NCBI GenBank assembly: GCA_031367435.1
Contig: JANLPV010000045.1
Location: 1 to 64,000, forward strand
Reading direction: 5' to 3'
DNA from: WLMZ01 sp031367435
GTDB taxonomy: Bacteria; Actinomycetota; Acidimicrobiia; Acidimicrobiales; Ilumatobacteraceae
DNA length: 64,000 bases
Below are positions 8,998-16,644 of the stretch, piece by piece. The notes beneath the pieces were generated by a model. It had not been told where the DNA came from. It searched no databases and saw only the letters and a program-made list of their open reading frames with translations. How positions within the stretch are numbered: position 1 is the first letter of the stretch; every line of letters starts with the position of its first letter. The translations under genes were made by a program, and so were the position numbers.

Positions 8998-9780
8998 CTA
9001 CATGGTCGGCCGCGGCGGCAATTCGGGAAGATCGAAATGCCCGGCGTTGGCCGACAAACCACCATCCACTGCGAGCGTGACACCGGTGATGAAAGACGCG
9101 GCCGGCGACGCAAGAAACCAGATCGCCTCGGCAAGTTCGCTTGGCGCACCCCAGCGCTGCATCGGCACGCGTCGCGCCATGGCGTGATGAACCTCGGGCA
9201 GCCGCTGCAACGCCGCGGTCATGCCGGTGTCCGTGGGTCCGGGCGCCACGGCGTTCACACGAATGCCTTGTGCCGCGTAGTCGAGCGCGGCGGCGCGCAC
9301 AAGGTTGATGACTGCTGCTTTGCTTGCGTTGTACGCCCAATTGCCAGGGTCGCCGCCAAACCCGCTGGTTGATGCAGTTGCAACAATTGCGCCGTCGGCT
9401 CCGGTAGCTCGTATAGCGGCAACGCAATGGCGTATTCCCAGCGCCACTCCGCGGACGTTGACGGCCAGTACGCGATCGAGACGATCGATCGCTCCCTCAC
9501 TCTCGAAACCGGGCGAACCCACGATGCCAGCATTGAGCACTGCAACATCGAGGCGACCCCAGTGCTCGAGCGCCGCACTGACCGCAGCGGCGTTGGTGGC
9601 CTCATCGCTGACGTCGCCGCCGAGACACACGACGTTGTCGAGAGCGGCCGCCCACTCAAAGGCGTCGGCGTGTTGATCGACCGCTACGACGCCGCAGTCA
9701 CGCGCCACGAACAACTCGACAGCAGCACGGCCGATGCCCGATGCAGCGCCCGTAATGACTGCAACTCGACACGGGCTCAT
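8998..9780 (-). CDS. SDR family oxidoreductase
   Basis: A 260-residue classical SDR. TGAASGIG at residues 10-17 binds NAD(P), LNAG is at 82-85, serines of the TASTSG strand are near 136-139, and Tyr150-x3-Lys154 (YNASK) is intact. The C-terminal IRVNAVAPGPTDT and FITGVTLAVDGG blocks are typical. It is divergent from a second SDR at 9831 (51 bp gap) and convergent with the DUF2510 gene. Substrate unknown. Confidence 0.88.
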   Translation of the reverse strand: MSPCRVAVITGAASGIGRAAVELFVARDCGVVAVDQHADAFEWAAALDNVVCLGGDVSDEATNAAAVSAALEHWGRLDVAVLNAGIVGSPGFESEGAIDRLDRVLAVNVRGVALGIRHCVAAIRATGADGAIVATASTSGFGGDPGNWAYNASKAAVINLVRAAALDYAAQGIRVNAVAPGPTDTGMTAALQRLPEVHHAMARRVPMQRWGAPSELAEAIWFLASPAASFITGVTLAVDGGLSANAGHFDLPELPPRPTM

Positions 9781-9830
9781 CTCGCCACCCTATGCTCCGT
9801 GACGAATCGAACAACTTACTGGGGGTAGTT

Positions 9831-10583
9831 ATGGATCTCGGACTCACTGGCAAGAAGGCCATCATCACCGGCGGCAAGCGTGGCCTCGGTTTCGCGACGG
9901 CGTCGCTGCTTGCGCAGGAAGGTTGCGACGTCGCAATCTGCGCACGCGGCGACGTGAGCGAAGCAGTGACTGCGCTCGAAGCGCACGGCACGCGCGTGTT
10001 CGGCGCTGGCATCGACGCCGCGGACGGCGACGCCTATAAGGCGTGGCTACAGACCGCCATCGAGCAACTTGGAGGCTGCGACGTCTTCGTACACAACATC
10101 TCCGGTGCTAGCGGCCGCGGCGAACAGGCATGGATCGACAATCTCAACCTCGACATCTTGGGCCTCGTCCGCGCGCAGAGTTCGGTAGTACCCGCGATGG
10201 AAGCCGCTGGCGGCGGCTCGATCGTGTGCATGTCATCAATCGCTGCGCAAGAGGAATTTGCCGGCCCCGGCAGCTTCGGCCCGATGAAGGCAGCCATGAC
10301 TGCATATGCCGGCAACCTCTCGCAGGCGCTCGCCCCGAAAGGCATCCGCGTCAACGTCGTTTCACCCGGTCCGGTGTTCTTCGAAGGCGGCAACTGGGAC
10401 ACGATCAAGACGCATATGGAGGCGTTCTACGATTCCATCGTTGAGAAGATGCCCCTGAAGCGGCTCGGCAATCCCAACGAGGTCGCCAATGCGATTGCCT
10501 TCTTGGCCTCGCCCGCGGCGAGCCTCATCACGGGTGCCAACCTGGTCATCGACGGTGGTTACACCAAGCGAATCAAGTTCTAA
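9831..10583 (+). CDS. SDR family protein lacking the catalytic tyrosine
   Basis: A 250-residue SDR fold with TGGKRGLG at residues 13-20 for cofactor binding and the active-site serine in VCMSSIAA near 135. The usual Tyr-x3-Lys is Phe149-x3-Lys153 (FGPMK), and the NNAG motif is altered to HNISG. The enzyme therefore retains cofactor-binding features and the active-site lysine but lacks the proton-relay tyrosine; it may catalyse a different step or use another acid. ATG 9831 follows GGGGGT; an upstream ATG at 9792 gives a short unconserved leader. It is the first gene of a three-gene operon: the next gene starts at the base after its TAA stop. Confidence 0.85.
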   Translation: MDLGLTGKKAIITGGKRGLGFATASLLAQEGCDVAICARGDVSEAVTALEAHGTRVFGAGIDAADGDAYKAWLQTAIEQLGGCDVFVHNISGASGRGEQAWIDNLNLDILGLVRAQSSVVPAMEAAGGGSIVCMSSIAAQEEFAGPGSFGPMKAAMTAYAGNLSQALAPKGIRVNVVSPGPVFFEGGNWDTIKTHMEAFYDSIVEKMPLKRLGNPNEVANAIAFLASPAASLITGANLVIDGGYTKRIKF

Positions 10584-11378
10584 ATGGCTCGCATCAACGC
10601 CTATCTCGTGACGGGTGGTTGGTGGCACGACTTCGACTTCGCCCGGCTCGAGCTCTTGAAGCTGCTCGGCGAGGACGATCACATCCGTGTGCAGGTCGCG
10701 CAGAACTACGACGACATCGAGGCCATAGCTGCGTGTGACTTCCTCGTGTCGTACACATGCAACGTTCGGCCGAGCACCGATGTACAACAGGCGCTGCAGG
10801 CTTGGGTCGCCGGAGGTGGACGTTGGTTTGCGCTGCATGGCACCAACTCGGCCATCGACCCACCTGCTGGTGGCCTCGGCAAGGGTTCGTTCGAGACGCC
10901 ACGCGCCTTTCCCGTATTCGCCGAAACGCTGGGCAGCCAGTTCCTGTCGCATCCCCCGATCGAACCCTATGAGGTCACCATCTCGCCGGGTGCCCAAGGC
11001 GATCCGCTGGTGGCCGGAATCGAACCGTTCGATGCCGACGACGAGTTGTATCTGTGCGAATACCACGGCGACGTCGAGCCGCTACTCGAAACACATTGGC
11101 ATGGCAACACCGGGCCCGGTTTTGCTGAGGCCGATTGGCCCAACGACGACGCCCGATTGGTGATGTACCGTCGACCACTCGGTGAAGGTTGCGTGTTGTA
11201 CTTCACTCTTGGTCATTGCCGCAGCCACTACGACATGATTGCACCACCCTTCAACGGCATGTATTGGCCCACCATCGAACGCGGCGCGTGGGAGCTGGCG
11301 GCCTTTTACGAACTGTTGCGACGCGGCATCGTGTGGGCCAAGCAACCTGCCGTGACGCGTGCAGAAAACGCGCACTGA
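10584..11378 (+). CDS. ThuA-like domain protein
   Basis: A 264-residue cytoplasmic protein with the glutamine-amidotransferase-like ThuA fold: an N-terminal beta strand YLVTGGWWHDFDFARLELLK, a mid segment GGGRWFALHG followed by an HP-rich loop (SQFLSHPPIEPY), DELYLCEYHGD, and a late GEGCVLYFTLGHCRSHYD. ThuA-family proteins are associated with disaccharide and ketosugar metabolism, usually next to dehydrogenases, as here. ATG 10584 directly follows the SDR stop and its TGA overlaps the next gene by one base (TGATG), so translation of all three is coupled. Exact reaction unknown. Confidence 0.82.
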   Translation: MARINAYLVTGGWWHDFDFARLELLKLLGEDDHIRVQVAQNYDDIEAIAACDFLVSYTCNVRPSTDVQQALQAWVAGGGRWFALHGTNSAIDPPAGGLGKGSFETPRAFPVFAETLGSQFLSHPPIEPYEVTISPGAQGDPLVAGIEPFDADDELYLCEYHGDVEPLLETHWHGNTGPGFAEADWPNDDARLVMYRRPLGEGCVLYFTLGHCRSHYDMIAPPFNGMYWPTIERGAWELAAFYELLRRGIVWAKQPAVTRAENAH

Positions 11379-12397
11379 TGCTTGCCGGCCTCGTCACCGG
11401 GCAGCGCCTGTTCGAACTCGTCGACGTAGCCGAACCAGAGCCCCGGCCCGGAACTGCAGTCGTTCACATCACGCGCTGCGGCATCTGCGGCACCGACCTC
11501 CATGGATTCCTGTCGGCCGATCCGTACAACCCGGCGATCTGCGGGCACGAGTGGGTGGGGTTGGTCACCGCCGTTGGTGCCGGTGTCAACAGTGCAGTAG
11601 AGGGCGAACGTGTTGTCGCGGGTATCGCCCCTCCATGCGGATCGTGCCCCGAGTGCATCGCCGATCGGCGCGCCTATTGCGTTGGCGCGTTCCTCGGCAT
11701 GATTGGTCGCGATCCGCTGGCACCGCCGCACGGAGGATTCGCGCCCCGTATCTCCGTCGACGCCAAGCGACTCATCCAAGTTCCCGGTGCGTTGTCCGAC
11801 GACGAAGCCGCAATGGTGGAGCCGACAACGGTTGCCCTGCATGCCGTGCTGCGCACTCCTCCGCGTCCCGACGACACCGTCATCGTGCAGGGTTGCGGCC
11901 CGATTGGCCTACTCACGCTGCAGTGCGTGCGCGCGCTTGGCGCCGGTCGAGTTGTGGCTGTCGAGCCCAATGAGCATCGTCGACATCTCGCCGCCGCATG
12001 CGGGGCCGATGCGGTCATGTCTCCCGACGATGCATTCGCTGAATTCTCACGGCGCGGTGCCGACCTCGTGTTCGAGTGCGCCGGAGTCGCTGCCACTGTG
12101 CAACGCGCCATCGACCTCGTGCGCCGCGGCGGCATCGTCAACCTCGTCGGCCTGGCGAGCGGCACTGCAGAGGTCTCGCCTGGAACCTGGTTGATCAAAG
12201 AAGCAACCGTGCTCGGTTCGCTCGGATACGTTCACCATGAATTCGCGCAGGCGATGGATCTGATGGCCGACCACCACGTTCGCGTGCTGCCGCTGCACGA
12301 CCGAACGGTGTCGCTCACCGAGCTACCGGCCGCGATAGCTGAACTTGCTGATGACCCGTCAAGCGCCACCAAGGTGCTCGTCGATCCGCACCACTGA
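11378..12397 (+). CDS. Zinc-dependent medium-chain dehydrogenase (MDR)
   Basis: A 339-residue alcohol/sorbitol/threonine-dehydrogenase-like enzyme. The catalytic-zinc ligands are in CGICGTD and GHEW, the structural-zinc cysteines in CGSCPECIADRRAYC, the second catalytic Glu region is MVEPTTVALHA, and the Rossmann motif is VQGCGPIGLLT with an acidic residue in AVEPNEHR suggesting NAD preference. The start is ATG 11378, overlapping the ThuA stop by one base. A longer open frame from 11189 is only overlap with ThuA. Together with the SDR and ThuA genes it likely oxidises and reduces a sugar or polyol; the substrate is inference. Confidence 0.9.
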   Translation: MLAGLVTGQRLFELVDVAEPEPRPGTAVVHITRCGICGTDLHGFLSADPYNPAICGHEWVGLVTAVGAGVNSAVEGERVVAGIAPPCGSCPECIADRRAYCVGAFLGMIGRDPLAPPHGGFAPRISVDAKRLIQVPGALSDDEAAMVEPTTVALHAVLRTPPRPDDTVIVQGCGPIGLLTLQCVRALGAGRVVAVEPNEHRRHLAAACGADAVMSPDDAFAEFSRRGADLVFECAGVAATVQRAIDLVRRGGIVNLVGLASGTAEVSPGTWLIKEATVLGSLGYVHHEFAQAMDLMADHHVRVLPLHDRTVSLTELPAAIAELADDPSSATKVLVDPHH

Positions 12398-12436
12398 GCG
12401 GGCACAGTGAGCGGGCGCGGCCACCGGTTGCGGCGC

Positions 12437-12901
12437 CTACGACGTCGATGTTGGTGGCGTGGCGCACTCGGTGGTGGTGTAGGTACCAAGGCGCGCCCGC
12501 GAGGCATTCACCTGCTCGGTGTTCAACGCCTGGAATTGATCGGCGACGGCAACATCACCTGAGACCGCGGCGAGGTCGTAGTTGATCTTGGACAAGAGCG
12601 CATCAAATTGATTGATGTATCCCGCTGCAGTGTCGACGTCACCTTTGACATCGGCTGGCGCTCGCTTCTGCAAGGTCTCGACCTGCCCGATAATCTGCTT
12701 CATCGCTGCTTTGGCCTGCGTTGGTGTGCCATCGACCACTTCCTTGCCGAGGGCATCGTTCGCCGTCTTGAACGCGATCACCAACTTGCAGAAGTCGGCC
12801 TTTGATGTGGTTCCGCTCTTCACGCTGATGCCGTCGCTCGAACACGCCGACACGCCAATGAGCAACCCCGAGATCACTGAGACCAACGCCTTCATCCGCA
12901 T
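12437..12901 (-). CDS. Small secreted lipoprotein of unknown function
   Basis: 154 residues. The N-terminus MRMKALVSVISGLLIG is a signal peptide ending in a lipobox (GVSAC), so the mature chain is anchored to the outer face of the membrane from Cys20. The rest is predicted mostly helical, with one further Cys pair (near 38 and the C-terminus), and has no recognised catalytic motif. Helical lipoproteins of this size are common in Actinobacteria as uncharacterised surface proteins. It lies 40 bp upstream, in coordinates, of the end of the membrane protein gene at 12941 on the same strand. Confidence 0.7.
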   Translation of the reverse strand: MRMKALVSVISGLLIGVSACSSDGISVKSGTTSKADFCKLVIAFKTANDALGKEVVDGTPTQAKAAMKQIIGQVETLQKRAPADVKGDVDTAAGYINQFDALLSKINYDLAAVSGDVAVADQFQALNTEQVNASRARLGTYTTTECATPPTSTS

Positions 12902-12940
12902 GCCACGAACCCTATCGACGGCACCCTCAGACTGTTGACC

Positions 12941-14260
12941 TCACATCTGCGCGAGCAGCGACCGGGCGCTCTCAGAAGTCGCGCTTGCGGTGCAGTTGCC
13001 GCCATTCATGATCCATGGCGGAACGGCAACACTGGCGGCCTCGGCAACGAGATCAGTAGTAGCGCCGAGCGCTTTCAAATAGGCGATCAGCTCCTGGCGT
13101 TCGCCGACAGACATGTTGAGGGTCGATGGCGCTCCCGGAAGCCACGCGCACGTCGAGGAGTTGGCCACCTTGTTTGCTCCCGTGCGCCATGGTCCAACGA
13201 GCTCGCCACTTTCGTAGGCATGAACCTGCGCTAGCGCGTGGTCGATGAACGCCCTGCTCTCCTTCGTCAGAGCAAGCACCTGTGGCGTCAGCGCCTGACC
13301 GAGATAGGCATTGCGCAGACGCACGGCGAAGGCCAGAAGGCCTGTCGACTGTTTGCAGGCAACGTCGTCGCGGGCCGTGGCGAGTTCGTCAGCAGTTGGA
13401 ACTCGCGCGTCCGTATATGGATTCGTCCCGCCAAAGTGTCGGACGACATCGAGCGGCACCCGATAGCCCGAATGACCTTTGTCGTTCATGCACGCCGACC
13501 AGAGATTGACGTATTCGGTGAGCCGGGGATCGTGGGCGAAGTCGTCGACTCGCCGACTCTCGATGTCATTCGCGAGGTAGTCCCTCAGTGAACCAAAGCG
13601 ACCCTGGTCACCCAACAGGAGTCTAAAGACCTGTCCGAAGCAACCGCCACTACCTTGAAAACCCGTGACCGCTCCGGTGATCGGGTTCACGAGTTCGACC
13701 TTCGCCGATCCACCCCAGAAGGCGTTCTCGAACCCGGGCTCCTGGAAACGCTGCTCAAGCCCATTATCGAGGCTCAATGTGTCCGTGCCCGTGAACGCCA
13801 GGTAGCCAATAGTCGTCGCGCGCGTCGCGTCGGTGCGACCGAGTTGCGACCACAGATCATCGAGGTTGCCAGAGCTGTACCTTGCCCATTCGTCGTTCGA
13901 GCGAAGGGTAAACGTGAACCCCGCCGTCGCCATACAGTCTCGGCGCATCCGCTCCTGAGCACGTTCGAACGCAATTTCCTCGTCAAAGCTGAATCGGGCG
14001 CGCTCCAGGAGTGCGCCGTTTGGCGCGTCGGTGAGCGGTGGAAGCGGCGAAGTGCTGCGCGTGGAAAGCAGCACCAGACCAGCACCGGTCATGGCGACGA
14101 GCAATGCGGCCACGAGCGACACCAGCCTCACATGTGATCTCCGCGGCGCATTGCTCAGCTGTGATGCCGTGTTGGCGACGGCGCGCATCGTCATTCTGAG
14201 GTGATTGATGAGTTCGTCGTTGTCGCCCGACACGGGAGGAGGGGCTGAGGGCTGCGTCAT
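12941..14260 (-). CDS. Single-pass membrane protein coupled to an ECF sigma gene
   Basis: 439 residues, unrecognised family. Residues 1-46 are polar and likely cytoplasmic (ELINHLRMTMRAVANTASQ), one hydrophobic helix spans about 47-66 (LVSLVAALLVAMTGAGLVLL), and about 370 residues follow outside with several Cys residues (MRRDCMATAGF, GGCFG, WSACMND, STCAW, GGNCTA) that could form disulphides. The ATG at 14260 overlaps the sigma-factor stop as ATGA and has AAAGGA upstream. The arrangement sigma factor then single-pass membrane protein is that of sigma/anti-sigma pairs, so the short N-terminus may bind the sigma factor; no zinc anti-sigma motif (HxxxCxxC) is present. That role is inference. 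Confidence 0.6.
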   Translation of the reverse strand: MTQPSAPPPVSGDNDELINHLRMTMRAVANTASQLSNAPRRSHVRLVSLVAALLVAMTGAGLVLLSTRSTSPLPPLTDAPNGALLERARFSFDEEIAFERAQERMRRDCMATAGFTFTLRSNDEWARYSSGNLDDLWSQLGRTDATRATTIGYLAFTGTDTLSLDNGLEQRFQEPGFENAFWGGSAKVELVNPITGAVTGFQGSGGCFGQVFRLLLGDQGRFGSLRDYLANDIESRRVDDFAHDPRLTEYVNLWSACMNDKGHSGYRVPLDVVRHFGGTNPYTDARVPTADELATARDDVACKQSTGLLAFAVRLRNAYLGQALTPQVLALTKESRAFIDHALAQVHAYESGELVGPWRTGANKVANSSTCAWLPGAPSTLNMSVGERQELIAYLKALGATTDLVAEAASVAVPPWIMNGGNCTASATSESARSLLAQM

Positions 14261-14720
14261 GACAGGTCCTTTCTGATTCGAGCGAGGCCGCGAAAAATGA
14301 GGGATCGCACGGTGGCTTCGGGACATTCGAGCCGATCGGCAATTTCTGCGTTGGAGAGATCGAGGTGGATGCGCAACACGATGGCCGTGCGCTGCCGTTG
14401 TGGGAGGCGGCGGAGGTGATGCCACGTCTCGTCAAGCTCAGGTTCACCGGTGACGCGCTCAGGCCGAAGCGGAATTGCCAGAAATAAGGTGGCTCGCCGA
14501 CCAAGCGTGCGCGCCTGATTGACAATTGCCCGACGAAGGTAGTGCTCAGGGTCTTCTATGTTTCCCACCGCGGGATCGCGTTTGCGAACGCATCCTGCAC
14601 AACCTCTTCTGCAACGGCGCGAGAGCCTGTCAAGAGAATTGCCAAGCCGAGAAGCGATGACCGGTGCCGGTCGAAAACCTCGGCGATCTCGGTATTCGCG
14701 TTCACACGTTCGGTACCCAT
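14257..14720 (-). pseudogene. ECF-type RNA polymerase sigma factor, split by a -1 frameshift
   Basis: The C-terminal part (14257-14568) encodes region 4: LPQRQRTAIVLRIHLDLSN then AEIADRLECPEATVRSLIFR. Read in the next frame, the DNA just upstream (start ATG 14720, GGGACGA upstream) encodes sigma region 2: AEVFDRHRSSLLGLAILLTG and VAEEVVQDAFANAIPRWE, ending at a TAG at 14556-14558. Joining the two frames at the short A run (T run at 14561-14563 on the plus strand) restores the normal ECF continuity RWE-NIEDPEHYLRR; a single inserted A would give one ORF of about 153 residues. Each half alone lacks an essential region. This is either a real inactivating mutation, programmed slippage, or a sequencing/assembly error. 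It is coupled by ATGA to the membrane protein at 12941-14260. Confidence 0.75.
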
Positions 14721-14847
14721 TCGTCCCACATCAGATCAGACGAACCAGGCGCGCTCCACGTTGCACCTCATGTTGCGCCGCTACGCCACCAACCCTTGGA
14801 AATTGGGAGGCCTTCGCTCCATCCCCTGCGGCGTCTCGCACCGTGAT

Positions 14848-16644
14848 TCAGATACCAGCACTCGAGGACGAGACCCATGCGGCGAAAAGGTCGGCGTAAT
14901 GACCACCTGCGGCGACCAACTGGTTGTGCGGGCCATCCTCGATGAGCCGACCGTCCTCCAGCACCAACACTCGATCAGCGCGCATCGCTGTGGACAGACG
15001 ATGGGCGATTGCGATCGTGGTGCGACCTTGAGCGAGCCGCTCGAGCGCTCTGGCCATGCGCACCTCGGTGAGGGCATCGACAGATGAGGTTGCCTCATCG
15101 AGGATCAACACATCCGGGTCGGCGACTGACGCGCGTAATAATGCAACGAGCTGACGTTCACCCGCAGACAGTTGGGTGCCTCGCTCGCCAACCTGAGTGA
15201 GCAGCCCCTCTGGCATGGTTTCGAGCCAATCGTCGAGGTCGAGCGCTGTGACTGCTCGCTCGAGATCGGCCAACGACGCGCCAGGTGCAGCGAACTCGAG
15301 ATTCGCGGCGATCGTGTCGTCGAAGAGAAACGGTTCCTGTGGGACAACCACCAATCGCGTGCGGAGCTCTGCATTTGACACATGGGTCAGCGGAACACCG
15401 CCGAGACGGATCTGACCGGCAGTCGGATCAGCAAGTCGGGCCATCAATCGTCCGAGCGTTGTCTTGCCGGAGCCCGTTGAACCAACGAGAGCCACCTGTT
15501 GTCCAGCAGGGATGCGCGCGTTCACGTTCGTGAGTACTGGTTGATCGTCGTCAACTTCGCCACGAGTCCGATAGCCGAACGTGACGTCGCTCACCTCGAT
15601 CGACAGCGGACCAACGGGAAGCGGCCGCGGATACTCCGTTTGGGGAGGCCCGATCGGCAAATCGAGAACGCCGAGTAGGCGGCGCATACCCGCCACTGCC
15701 GTCTGCGTCTGGTCGAGCACCTCGGTGAACTCTGCAATCGGCTCGAGGAATCGATATGTGAGGAACACGAACCCCACCAACGCTCCGGCCGTGAGCCCGC
15801 CCCCAGGTCCGCGAACGACACCGATGCCGATAACTGCTGCGACGGTAAGCGAACTGAACACCTCGCCAGAAGGGAACAGGAATGCCCCGATCATCCCGGC
15901 GCGTACGAACGAGTCGGCGCGCTGTTTGGCTACCCGTTTGGTGCGAGCCGCCATCACGGGGCCGGCACCGTAGGCGCGCAGCGTCTCCGCACCCGTGACC
16001 AGTTCGGTGACGCTGCCGAGGAACTCGGCGTTGCGACCACGAGCGGTGTCGTAGGCCGCAACCAGGTGGCGCTGCACTGCACGCAGCACGAGCGCGAGCG
16101 GCGCGGCGACCGCAAACGCTATACACGCCAATACCCAGTCGTACGACAGCATCACGGCAGCGACGAGCACCATCAGTGCGCCGTCGAGCAACCACGCGAG
16201 CCCACCCCACGCGAAGAAGTCGGCAAGCGTTTCCACATCCGATGTCACGCGAGCGACCAACGCACCGCGTCGCTCGTCGTTGTGGTCGGCAATGCTGAGT
16301 CGGTGGATGTGTTCGATGACCCGTACGCGCAATTCATACAGGGCGCCTTCGCTACGAATCCCAAGTCGCCTCACCGCGGCGCGTTGCGAGATGGCGGTAA
16401 CGACGATGGTCACAGAGCCGATCGCGGCGAGCAGTGCGATGACGTTCATCTTCACGCCGCCACCGGTGAAGGCGTGATCGATCGCCTGCTGCACCACAAT
16501 CGGGATGACCACACGACCGGCAGCGCCAACGATGGCCAACAGCAGCGTGAGCCCAAAGCCCTCGCGGAGAATCGGCGCTTCCTGCACACCCCGTCCCAAC
16601 GTCCTGGCAGCCCCGAGGCGACCGCCGACCTCTTCGCTCATCAT
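14848..16644 (-). CDS. ABC exporter half-transporter, catalytically complete NBD
   Basis: 598 residues with an N-terminal six-helix export membrane domain (about 25-330) and a C-terminal ATPase. Walker A GSTGSGKTT is at about 388-396, Walker B VLILDEATSSVD has the catalytic Glu near 517, and the H-loop His is present in IAIAHRLST. The signature is degenerate (LSAGERQ instead of LSGGQ). Its ATG overlaps the stop of the upstream ABC gene (ATGA), so the pair is co-translated and should form a heterodimer. It resembles the drug/lipid exporters of the TM287/288 and mycobacterial Rv1272c/Rv1273c type; the cargo cannot be read from sequence. Confidence 0.9.
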   Translation of the reverse strand: MMSEEVGGRLGAARTLGRGVQEAPILREGFGLTLLLAIVGAAGRVVIPIVVQQAIDHAFTGGGVKMNVIALLAAIGSVTIVVTAISQRAAVRRLGIRSEGALYELRVRVIEHIHRLSIADHNDERRGALVARVTSDVETLADFFAWGGLAWLLDGALMVLVAAVMLSYDWVLACIAFAVAAPLALVLRAVQRHLVAAYDTARGRNAEFLGSVTELVTGAETLRAYGAGPVMAARTKRVAKQRADSFVRAGMIGAFLFPSGEVFSSLTVAAVIGIGVVRGPGGGLTAGALVGFVFLTYRFLEPIAEFTEVLDQTQTAVAGMRRLLGVLDLPIGPPQTEYPRPLPVGPLSIEVSDVTFGYRTRGEVDDDQPVLTNVNARIPAGQQVALVGSTGSGKTTLGRLMARLADPTAGQIRLGGVPLTHVSNAELRTRLVVVPQEPFLFDDTIAANLEFAAPGASLADLERAVTALDLDDWLETMPEGLLTQVGERGTQLSAGERQLVALLRASVADPDVLILDEATSSVDALTEVRMARALERLAQGRTTIAIAHRLSTAMRADRVLVLEDGRLIEDGPHNQLVAAGGHYADLFAAWVSSSSAGI

